A stretch of 5,161 bases of DNA, from assembly GCA_902490055.1 (NCBI GenBank), contig CABUCP010000269.1, positions 1 to 5,161 of the forward strand, in the 5' to 3' direction. The notes below the pieces were generated by a model. It worked only from the letters and a program-made list of their open reading frames with translations, had not been told where the DNA came from and did no database searches. A program made the translations under genes and the position numbers. Of this stretch, positions 1 to 5,161 are shown one piece after another (the first letter of the stretch is position 1; each line of letters opens with the position of its first letter). Source of the DNA: an uncultured Klebsiella sp. (GTDB lineage: Bacteria > Pseudomonadota > Gammaproteobacteria > Enterobacterales > Enterobacteriaceae).

Positions 1-14
1 CAGCCCGTTAATGA
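1..14. other. Sequence downstream of patD, no feature visible
   Basis: Only 14 bases follow the patD stop before the window ends. They contain no complete hairpin or gene, so the operon terminator, if present, lies outside. Confidence 0.6.
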
Positions 15-1439
15 TTAATGTTTAACCATCACGTGCCGCACAACGGTGTAATCCTCCAGACCGTACATCGACATATCTTTGCCATAACCCGAAAGTTTCT
101 GTCCGCCGTGTGGCATTTCGCTAACCAGCATGAAATGGGTATTCACCCAGGTACAGCCATACTGCAAACGGGCGCTTAGACGATGGGCGCGGCCGACGTC
201 TTGTGTCCAAACGGATGAGGCCAGTCCATACTGCGAATCATTAGCCCAGGTTAACACTTGTTCTTCGTCACTAAACGGCGTCACGCTGACCACGGGGCCA
301 AATACTTCACGCTGAACGATGGCATCCTCCTGCCGCGCACCAGCCAGTAATGTCGGCTGGAAATAATAGCCATTGCCGGTAGCGCGGCTGCCGCCGGCCA
401 CGACTTTAATGTGCGGTAATGCGCGAGCGGCATCTACGGCGGCGCTCACCCGCTCCAGATGCGCCAATGAACTCACAGGCCCAAGCTCTGTTGCAGGATC
501 ATCCGGCTGGCCCATTTTCAGGCTGGCAACGGCGGCACCTAACTTTTCAACCAGCCGTTCGTAGACGCCCTGCTGCGCGTAAATGCGGCAGGCGGCGGTA
601 CAGTCCTGACCGGCGTTATAAAAACCGAAGGTACGCACCCCCTCGACGACGGCGTCAATATCGGCATCATCAAAGACGATCACCGGCGCTTTGCCGCCCA
701 ATTCCATATGGGTACGTTTAATAGAAGAGGCTGTGTGACCAATAATATGCGCGCCGGTGGCGATCGACCCGGTGAGTGAGACCATCCGAACTTTACTATG
801 GCCAGTCAGCGGATCGCCTACCGTCGGCCCACGGCCAAACAGCACGTTAATCACGCCGGCGGGGAAAATATCTTTCGCTATTTCTGCCAGCTTTAACGCC
901 GTCAGCGGCGTAATTTCCGAAGGTTTAATCACCACGCAGTTACCGGCTGCCAGCGCGGGCGCTAGCTTCCAGGCCGCCATCATCAGCGGATAGTTCCATG
1001 GCGCAATCGAAGCGACAACGCCGACCGGATCGCGGCGAATCATCGAGGTATGTCCCTCCAGATATTCACCCGCCGCCATACCGGGTAAACAGCGAGCCGC
1101 ACCGGCGAAGAAGCGGAAAACGTCGGCAATGGCCGGCATCTCATCATTAATGACGCAGTGCAAAGGCTTACCGCAGTTCAATGATTCCAGTTTTGCCAGG
1201 GTTTCCGCGTGCTCGTTAATGACATCCGCCATTTTGAGTAAACATTCGGCACGAGTTTTCGGCGTTGTCTGGCTCCAACTGACAAACGCACGATCTGCCG
1301 CATTGACGGCGGCATCAACCTGCGCCGCGGTCGCCTCCGCAATCTCAACAATCGTTTCACCGTTGGCAGGATTAAACACCGGCAGCACCTCGCCCTCACC
1401 CGCTACTAATTTACCGTTTATCAAAAGGTTATGTTGCAT
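15..1439 (-). CDS. patD: Gamma-aminobutyraldehyde dehydrogenase (PatD/YdcW), aldehyde dehydrogenase superfamily
   Basis: This cytoplasmic enzyme oxidises 4-aminobutanal (in equilibrium with 1-pyrroline) to 4-aminobutyrate with NAD, the second step of putrescine breakdown after putrescine aminotransferase PatA. The 474-residue product has the same length as E. coli PatD and matches it throughout. Visible aldehyde dehydrogenase landmarks are Asn149 in IAPWNYP (oxyanion hole), KPSE at 172-175 (cofactor ribose binding; the Glu favours NAD over NADP), the GSIATG glycine motif at 224-229, general base Glu246 in MELGGK, catalytic Cys280 in NAGQDC, and EVFGP at 378-382. The ATG at 1437-1439 is preceded by AGGA seven bases upstream and gives the [10 protein letters not shown]-terminus expected of the family. 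It is the last gene of the cluster, 22 bases after ydcV, with no separate promoter apparent. Betaine aldehyde dehydrogenases are the nearest alternative, but the close full-length match and the ydcSTUV context favour PatD. Confidence 0.96.
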   Translation of the reverse strand: MQHNLLINGKLVAGEGEVLPVFNPANGETIVEIAEATAAQVDAAVNAADRAFVSWSQTTPKTRAECLLKMADVINEHAETLAKLESLNCGKPLHCVINDEMPAIADVFRFFAGAARCLPGMAAGEYLEGHTSMIRRDPVGVVASIAPWNYPLMMAAWKLAPALAAGNCVVIKPSEITPLTALKLAEIAKDIFPAGVINVLFGRGPTVGDPLTGHSKVRMVSLTGSIATGAHIIGHTASSIKRTHMELGGKAPVIVFDDADIDAVVEGVRTFGFYNAGQDCTAACRIYAQQGVYERLVEKLGAAVASLKMGQPDDPATELGPVSSLAHLERVSAAVDAARALPHIKVVAGGSRATGNGYYFQPTLLAGARQEDAIVQREVFGPVVSVTPFSDEEQVLTWANDSQYGLASSVWTQDVGRAHRLSARLQYGCTWVNTHFMLVSEMPHGGQKLSGYGKDMSMYGLEDYTVVRHVMVKH

Positions 1440-1444
1440 AGCAT

Positions 1445-1450
1445 GATCCT
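1445..1450 (-). promoter_or_regulatory. Ribosome binding site of patD
   Basis: On the minus strand AGGATC lies in the 22-base gap after the ydcV stop. Its AGGA core is seven bases from the patD ATG. A second ATG at 1442-1444 is out of frame with patD and sits too close to the AGGA core to compete well. The spacing supports the ATG at 1437-1439 as the start. Confidence 0.7.
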
Positions 1451-1461
1451 GTACAAGTGTA

Positions 1462-2268
1462 TTATTTTCCGCTTTCGGCGTTATCCTCGCCGTCGCGGGT
1501 TAGCCACCAGGCTCCCAAAATGGGTATTGTCGTCACTAACATCACCAACAGCGCGACCACGTTGGTGACCGGTACATCGCGCGGACGGCCCAGCTGATTC
1601 AACAACCACAGCGGTAGCGTCCGTTCATGTCCGGCAGTAAAAGTGGTGACGATAATTTCATCAAACGACAGGGCGAACGCCAGCATACCGCCCGCCAGTA
1701 GCGCCGATCCGAGATTGGGAAGCACCACATAGCGAAAGGTTTGCCAGCCGGTTGCGCCGAGGTCCATCGATGCTTCCACCAGACTCCATGATGTCCGGCG
1801 AAATCGGGCAATGACGTTGTTAAACACCACTACCACGCAGAAGGTCGCGTGACCCACCACGATGGTCAGCAGGCCGGGCTCAAGGTTGATAGCTTTAAAC
1901 GCCGTCAGTAAAGCCAGGCCGGTAATAATGCCGGGAAGCGCTATCGGCAGCAGCAGTAACAACGACACGGCGTTCTTACCAAAAAACGTACTGCGCCATA
2001 ACGCCCCCGCGGCGAGAGTGCCCAATACCAACGCGATGCCGGTTGATAAGGCGGCGATTTTTAGTGACAACGTCACGGAATCAATAATATCGCCACGCCC
2101 TGCCGCCTCGCTAAACCAGCGTAAGGTCAGGCCTTTTGGCGGGAAACTAAAAGCGGCATCCTCGGTATTGAAAGCATAAAGGGCGATAATCAACAGCGGG
2201 AAATGGAGAAATATCACTCCGCCCCAGGTGGCGATTTTGAGAAATAACGGCGCGCGCTCAGAGTGCAT
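1462..2268 (-). CDS. ydcV: ABC transporter inner-membrane permease YdcV (PotC-like)
   Basis: This is one of two membrane subunits of the YdcSTUV importer, of the binding-protein-dependent permease family (PotC/PotI type). The 268-residue product has about six hydrophobic spans, near residues 13-33, 66-90, 100-123, 133-155, 186-204 and 235-256. The cytoplasmic EAA loop that docks on the ATPase is at about 165-184 (EASMDLG, then TFRYVVLP). The frame is open three bases further to a TTG at 2269-2271, but the ATG at 2266-2268 is preferred: GGGAG sits six bases upstream of it, and the resulting MHSERAP start matches E. coli YdcV as I recall it. E. coli YdcV is about 264 residues, so the polar C-terminal tail (EDNAESGK) is slightly longer here. 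The gene begins 11 bases inside ydcU, pointing to translational coupling. In E. coli, YdcV has also been linked to DNA entry during plasmid transformation. Confidence 0.95.
   Translation of the reverse strand: MHSERAPLFLKIATWGGVIFLHFPLLIIALYAFNTEDAAFSFPPKGLTLRWFSEAAGRGDIIDSVTLSLKIAALSTGIALVLGTLAAGALWRSTFFGKNAVSLLLLLPIALPGIITGLALLTAFKAINLEPGLLTIVVGHATFCVVVVFNNVIARFRRTSWSLVEASMDLGATGWQTFRYVVLPNLGSALLAGGMLAFALSFDEIIVTTFTAGHERTLPLWLLNQLGRPRDVPVTNVVALLVMLVTTIPILGAWWLTRDGEDNAESGK
1721..1744 (-). repeat. Direct repeat copy in ydcV EAA-loop region (pairs with 2499-2522)
   Basis: These 24 bases match 2499-2522 in ydcU at 23 positions. On the coding strand both copies encode TFRYVVL in the same frame, and the single difference is a silent TTT/TTC change. 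The segment follows the EAA loop that contacts the ATPase, so protein constraint explains the amino-acid identity. The near-identity at third codon positions goes beyond that. Confidence 0.75.
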
Positions 2269-3187
2269 CAAAGGCTCCCAGGCGCTTCACGAACGCCAGA
2301 TACAGTGCAATCAGCACGATGGGCACCAGAGTGAATGCCGCCGCCATCGGCATGTTGCCAATCGCCCCCTGCTGGGAATAGACCATGTTGCCGATAAAAA
2401 ATCCGGGCGGCCCGACTAGTTGCGGAACGATAAAATCGCCCAGCGTCAGTGAAAAGGTGAAGATGGAACCCGCCGCAATGCCGGGGATGGCTAAGGGCAG
2501 CACCACATAGCGGAAGGTTTGCAGCGGCCGGGCGCCTAAATCAGCGGAAGCTTGCAATAACGATGGCGACAGACGTTCCAGCGCCGCCTGAACCGGCAGG
2601 ATCATAAACGGCAGCCAGATATAGACGAAGACCATGAAGCGCCCCAGTCCCGAGGTAGATAGCGTATTGCCGCCTACCGCCGGAATGGTCAGCACCATAT
2701 TCAATACGCTTTCCAGGCCGAGATGACCGAGGAACCACTGAGCAACCCCATCTTTCGCCAGCAGCAGCGTCCAGGCATAAGCTTTCACAATGTAGCTCGC
2801 CCACATTGGCAACATCACTGCAATATAAAAGAAGGCTTTCATCTTGCCGCGGGTATAGCGGGCCATATACCACGCCATCGGTAGCGCAAGGATCGCGCTG
2901 GCAAGGGTCACGCAGAGCGCCATCACCAGGGTACGGACAATGATGTCGTAGTTGGCGGGGTTAAATAGCGCTTTCAGGTTAGCCAGCGTCAGATCTGAGG
3001 TGACCGACATTGTAAAGTCATCAAAGGTATATAAGCTTTGCCACAGCAGCGTTAACAGCGAACCCAGATAGACGATACCAAACCACATCAGTGGCCCCAG
3101 CAGCAGTAAAAACAGCCCCAGAGAAGGTTTACGCCAGAACAGCCCTGAAAGACGCCCGGCGGCAGGTTGCGGTAATACCATGGTCAT
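2258..3187 (-). CDS. ydcU: ABC transporter inner-membrane permease YdcU (PotB-like)
   Basis: This is the partner permease of YdcV, in the PotB/PotH position of a polyamine-type importer. The 309-residue product has a short cytoplasmic N-terminus and about six hydrophobic spans, near residues 23-47, 84-108, 118-142, 182-203, 230-252 and 281-301. The EAA-type docking loop is at about 213-237 (ASADLGA, then TFRYVVLP). The reading frame stays open to a further ATG at 3281-3283, but that extension overlaps ydcT and encodes a Trp/Arg/Pro-rich stretch unlike a permease N-terminus. The ATG at 3185-3187 has GGAGG five bases upstream and gives an M-x-M start like E. coli YdcU (313 residues from memory). 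A second in-frame ATG at 3179-3181, 11 bases from the same GGAGG, could also serve. The gene starts one base after the ydcT stop and overlaps ydcV by 11 bases. Confidence 0.94.
   Translation of the reverse strand: MTMVLPQPAAGRLSGLFWRKPSLGLFLLLLGPLMWFGIVYLGSLLTLLWQSLYTFDDFTMSVTSDLTLANLKALFNPANYDIIVRTLVMALCVTLASAILALPMAWYMARYTRGKMKAFFYIAVMLPMWASYIVKAYAWTLLLAKDGVAQWFLGHLGLESVLNMVLTIPAVGGNTLSTSGLGRFMVFVYIWLPFMILPVQAALERLSPSLLQASADLGARPLQTFRYVVLPLAIPGIAAGSIFTFSLTLGDFIVPQLVGPPGFFIGNMVYSQQGAIGNMPMAAAFTLVPIVLIALYLAFVKRLGAFDAL
2275..2279 (-). promoter_or_regulatory. Ribosome binding site of ydcV, inside ydcU
   Basis: GGGAG on the minus strand lies within the last codons of ydcU. It is six bases from the ATG at 2266-2268 and only three from the upstream TTG at 2269-2271, so it decides the start in favour of ATG. 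Ribosomes finishing ydcU pass through this site, which fits coupled synthesis of the two permease subunits. Confidence 0.7.
2499..2522 (-). repeat. Direct repeat copy in ydcU EAA-loop region (pairs with 1721-1744)
   Basis: This is the partner of the repeat at 1721-1744, offset by 778 bases. It has the same orientation and the same reading frame relative to the repeat. Outside this core the two permease genes are clearly diverged. Confidence 0.75.
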
Positions 3188-3188
3188 C

Positions 3189-4202
3189 TCAGCCTCCGCT
3201 TTCCAGGGGAACCATGACCGAGCGGGACCAACTGGCCAGTACCCGTTGCCCCAACTGCGGCGCGCCGGATGCGGCGCCGCCATCGGTATTCGCCTGGCTG
3301 ACTAACAGTTTATCGCCATCCGCAAGCTTCAATTCAATGCGCGTAGCGGCCCCCTGATACTGCACCGCCTGAACGACACCGGACACCTGTACTTCACCAA
3401 CGCTATTTAGCCGAATGTGTTCCGGGCGCAGTGACCAGGCGCCCGCCACGCCGCAAAGTCGCTGCGCCAGCTCAGGTGAAAAAACGTTCGCAGTACCGAC
3501 AAATCCGGCGACAAATGCCGTTTTTGGGCGTAAATAGAGATCGTGCGGCGAGTCCACCTGTTCGATCCGACCATTGTTGAACACCGCCACGCGATCGGAC
3601 ATCGACAGCGCTTCACCCTGATCGTGCGTGACAAAAATAAACGTAATGCCCAACGATTGCTGCAGCTTCTTTAACTCCACCTGCATCTGCTCGCGCAGCT
3701 TTAAATCCAGCGCTCCCAACGGTTCATCTAATAACAGCACTCGCGGCTGGTTGACCAGCGCGCGGGCGATGGCCACACGCTGGCGCTGGCCGCCGGAAAG
3801 CTGCGAAGGTTTACGCGCATGAACAAATCCAAGCGCCACCTTTTCCAGTGCTTCCTGAGCGCGGAGATAACGTTCTTTCTTACCTATCCCTTTCACCATC
3901 AGCCCATAGGCGACGTTGTCAATAATCGACATGTGCGGGAACAGCGCATAATCCTGGAAGACGGTGTTGACGTCACGCTGCCACGGCGGCAGTTCGCTGG
4001 CCTGCTGACCGAAAATACGAATAGCGCCCGCGGACAACTGCTCAAAACCGGCGATTAAGCGTAAACAGGTGGTTTTGCCGGAGCCGGAAGGCCCCAGCAT
4101 CGAGAAAAATTCACCATCGCGAATGGCAATGCTGACGTCATCCACCGCACGCACGTCGCCGTACAGACGCGAAACGTTGTCAAACTCTACCGCGTACATC
4201 AT
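3189..4202 (-). CDS. ydcT: ABC transporter ATP-binding protein YdcT (PotA-like)
   Basis: This is the cytoplasmic ATPase that powers the YdcSTUV importer. The 337-residue product equals the E. coli YdcT length. The nucleotide-binding domain occupies about residues 1-235: Walker A GPSGSGKT at 37-44, Q-loop Gln83 in VFQDYALF, ABC signature LSGGQ at 135-139, Walker B VLLLDEP at 155-161, D-loop ALD at 164-166 and switch His193 in VTHDQ. All catalytic residues are present. A C-terminal TOBE-type domain (about 255-335, with LRPEHIRL near 258-265) is typical of the PotA/MalK/FbpC class. Two consecutive ATGs (4200-4202 and 4197-4199) could start it. The first is chosen because it matches the family length and lies six bases from GGAGG. 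The gene follows ydcS after 18 bases, and its last two sense codons form the ydcU Shine-Dalgarno. Confidence 0.97.
   Translation of the reverse strand: MMYAVEFDNVSRLYGDVRAVDDVSIAIRDGEFFSMLGPSGSGKTTCLRLIAGFEQLSAGAIRIFGQQASELPPWQRDVNTVFQDYALFPHMSIIDNVAYGLMVKGIGKKERYLRAQEALEKVALGFVHARKPSQLSGGQRQRVAIARALVNQPRVLLLDEPLGALDLKLREQMQVELKKLQQSLGITFIFVTHDQGEALSMSDRVAVFNNGRIEQVDSPHDLYLRPKTAFVAGFVGTANVFSPELAQRLCGVAGAWSLRPEHIRLNSVGEVQVSGVVQAVQYQGAATRIELKLADGDKLLVSQANTDGGAASGAPQLGQRVLASWSRSVMVPLESGG
3193..3197 (-). promoter_or_regulatory. Ribosome binding site of ydcU, inside the ydcT tail
   Basis: GGAGG is formed by the final two glycine codons of ydcT (GGA GGC) directly before its TGA. It is five bases from the ydcU ATG at 3185-3187. 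This overlap of signal and coding sequence, with only one base between stop and start, indicates termination-reinitiation coupling and rules against the longer ydcU frame starting at 3283. Confidence 0.75.
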
Positions 4203-4208
4203 GTTCAG

Positions 4209-4213
4209 CCTCC
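4209..4213 (-). promoter_or_regulatory. Ribosome binding site of ydcT
   Basis: GGAGG on the minus strand lies in the 18-base gap between ydcS and ydcT, six bases from the first ATG (4200-4202) and nine from the second. It reads GGAGGCTGA, the same nine bases as at the ydcT-ydcU junction. Confidence 0.75.
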
Positions 4214-4220
4214 AATTCGG

Positions 4221-5161
4221 TTAGCGGCCGCCCATAATGGCAATGTAGTCCTGGGTCCAGCGGCTGTAAGGCACATACTTTCCGCCTTCGGCGATCGGCG
4301 TTTTCCAGAACGCAATCTTGTCGAATTGGTTATAGCCGTTAGTTTCGCAGCCTTTTTCCCCCAGCAGCGTGCTGGCTTTACAACCCTGCGCCACCACCGG
4401 AAGCGATCCAAACCAGGCAGCGACGTCACCCTGTACCTTCGGCGTCAGCGACCAGTTCATCCATTTATAGGCGCACACCGGGTGTTTCGCCTCGCTGTGC
4501 AGCATGGTGGTATCGGCCCAGCCGGTTACCCCCTCCTTCGGGAAGACGGTCGCGATAGGTTGTCCATCGCCTTTCAGGCCATTGGCCTGATACGGCCAGG
4601 CGCTGGAGGCGACAACGCCTTCGTTTTTGAAGTCGCTCATCTGCACGGTAGTGTCATGCCAGTAGCGATGAATGAGTTGATGCTGATCGCGCAGGACTTT
4701 CAACACCGCCTGATATTGTGCCTCGGTCAGTTGATAAGGGTCATCAATACCCAGTTGCGGCTGCGTTGCTTTTACAAATAACGCCGCATCGGCAATGTAT
4801 ATCGGGCCATCATAGGCTTGTACCCGCCCCTGATTACTTTTACCGTCCGGCAGATCCTGTTTTACGAAGACCACCTGCCAGCTGTCCGGCGGCGTGGGGA
4901 AGGTTTTGGTGTTATACATCAGCAGGTTAGGCCCCCATTGATATGGCGTACCATAGACTTTATCGCCAACGTTAAACCACGCCCCTTTCGCAACCCGCGG
5001 ATCGAGCGTTTTCCAGTTAGGGATAAGCGCGGTATTAATCGCCTGTACGCGTTTGCCCATGATCAGGCGCAGCGAGGCGTCGCCGGAGGCGGTGACCAGG
5101 TCATAGCCCCCTTTAGCCATTAAGCTAACCATTTCATCAGAAGTGGCAGCGGTTTTTACGT
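4221..5161 (-). CDS. ydcS: Periplasmic solute-binding protein YdcS, 5' end beyond the window (partial)
   Basis: This is the substrate-binding component of the YdcSTUV importer, of the PotD-like extracellular solute-binding family. The coding frame runs off the right edge with 312 complete codons visible. E. coli YdcS has 381 residues from memory, so the signal peptide and roughly the first 69 residues are missing. The ATG at 5130-5132 is internal: the frame continues upstream as VKTAATSDE, matching the E. coli protein, so it is not the start. Numbering from that Met, motifs include PYQWG at 63-67, SSAWPY at 176-181 and GVTGWAD at 201-207. The last two resemble Trp and Asp positions that contact polyamine in PotD. 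Cys220, Cys251 and Cys262 could form disulfides in the periplasm. The protein ends in IMGGR, 18 bases before ydcT. E. coli YdcS has also been reported to have poly-3-hydroxybutyrate synthase activity, and many databases carry that name. Confidence 0.95.
   Translation of the reverse strand, partial: VKTAATSDEMVSLMAKGGYDLVTASGDASLRLIMGKRVQAINTALIPNWKTLDPRVAKGAWFNVGDKVYGTPYQWGPNLLMYNTKTFPTPPDSWQVVFVKQDLPDGKSNQGRVQAYDGPIYIADAALFVKATQPQLGIDDPYQLTEAQYQAVLKVLRDQHQLIHRYWHDTTVQMSDFKNEGVVASSAWPYQANGLKGDGQPIATVFPKEGVTGWADTTMLHSEAKHPVCAYKWMNWSLTPKVQGDVAAWFGSLPVVAQGCKASTLLGEKGCETNGYNQFDKIAFWKTPIAEGGKYVPYSRWTQDYIAIMGGR

Noticed and set aside
419..721. 100-codon Arg-rich plus-strand open frame opposite patD
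   Set aside because: It is antisense to the catalytic core of a conserved dehydrogenase, and its Arg/Pro-rich composition is typical of a shadow frame.
1440..1520. Internal promoter for patD
   Set aside because: An AT-rich patch (AAAATAATAC on the minus strand) resembles a -10 element, but I see no matching -35 or sigma-54 GG/GC pair upstream, and the bases mostly belong to the ydcV end.
2269..2271. TTG as start of ydcV
   Set aside because: It is only three bases from GGGAG, while the adjacent ATG has better spacing and matches the known N-terminus.
3188..3283. N-terminal extension of ydcU to the ATG at 3281-3283
   Set aside because: It would overlap the conserved ydcT end by 95 bases, encodes a stretch unlike permease N-termini, and the ATG at 3185-3187 has a good Shine-Dalgarno and family support.
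4203..4220. Terminator or attenuating hairpin between ydcS and ydcT
   Set aside because: The 18-base gap holds the ribosome binding site and no inverted repeat long enough to form a stable stem.
4326..4781. 151-codon open frame on the plus strand opposite ydcS
   Set aside because: It lies fully antisense to a well-supported binding-protein gene, shows no family features and is rich in Arg/His/Leu as expected for a shadow of GC-rich coding sequence.
5130..5132. ATG as the start of the binding protein
   Set aside because: The frame continues upstream to the window edge with residues matching E. coli YdcS, and no signal peptide follows this Met.

Overview
The window is a compact, single-strand gene cluster from a gamma-proteobacterium of the Enterobacteriaceae (Escherichia/Salmonella/Citrobacter group). 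The proteins match, from memory, the Escherichia coli YdcS, YdcT, YdcU, YdcV and PatD (YdcW) proteins closely along their whole length and in the same order. There are scattered substitutions in every protein, so it is a relative of E. coli rather than E. coli itself. I cannot fix the genus from the sequence alone.

All five genes lie on the minus strand, so transcription runs from high to low coordinates. From the right edge: ydcS (periplasmic solute-binding protein, 5' end cut off by the window edge), ydcT (ABC ATPase), ydcU and ydcV (two inner-membrane permeases) and patD (gamma-aminobutyraldehyde dehydrogenase), whose stop lies 14 bases from the left edge. Junctions are tight: 18 bases between ydcS and ydcT, 1 base between ydcT and ydcU, an 11-base overlap of ydcU and ydcV, and 22 bases between ydcV and patD. 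Each internal gene has a recognisable Shine-Dalgarno sequence. There is no room for a strong terminator between genes, so the set looks like one operon whose promoter lies beyond base 5161.

Functionally, YdcS/T/U/V form a complete importer of the spermidine/putrescine (PotABCD-like) type. PatD oxidises 4-aminobutanal, the product of putrescine transamination, to 4-aminobutyrate (GABA). The operon thus appears to pair uptake of a polyamine-like or related amine solute with a step of amine catabolism. The transported substrate is inferred, not shown.

No RNA gene, mobile element, CRISPR array, pseudogene or stretch over 300 bases without a gene was seen. This is an ordinary conserved chromosomal region. 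The points worth a second look are a 24-base near-perfect direct repeat shared by the two permease genes, translational coupling signals, and moonlighting roles reported for YdcS and YdcV in E. coli.
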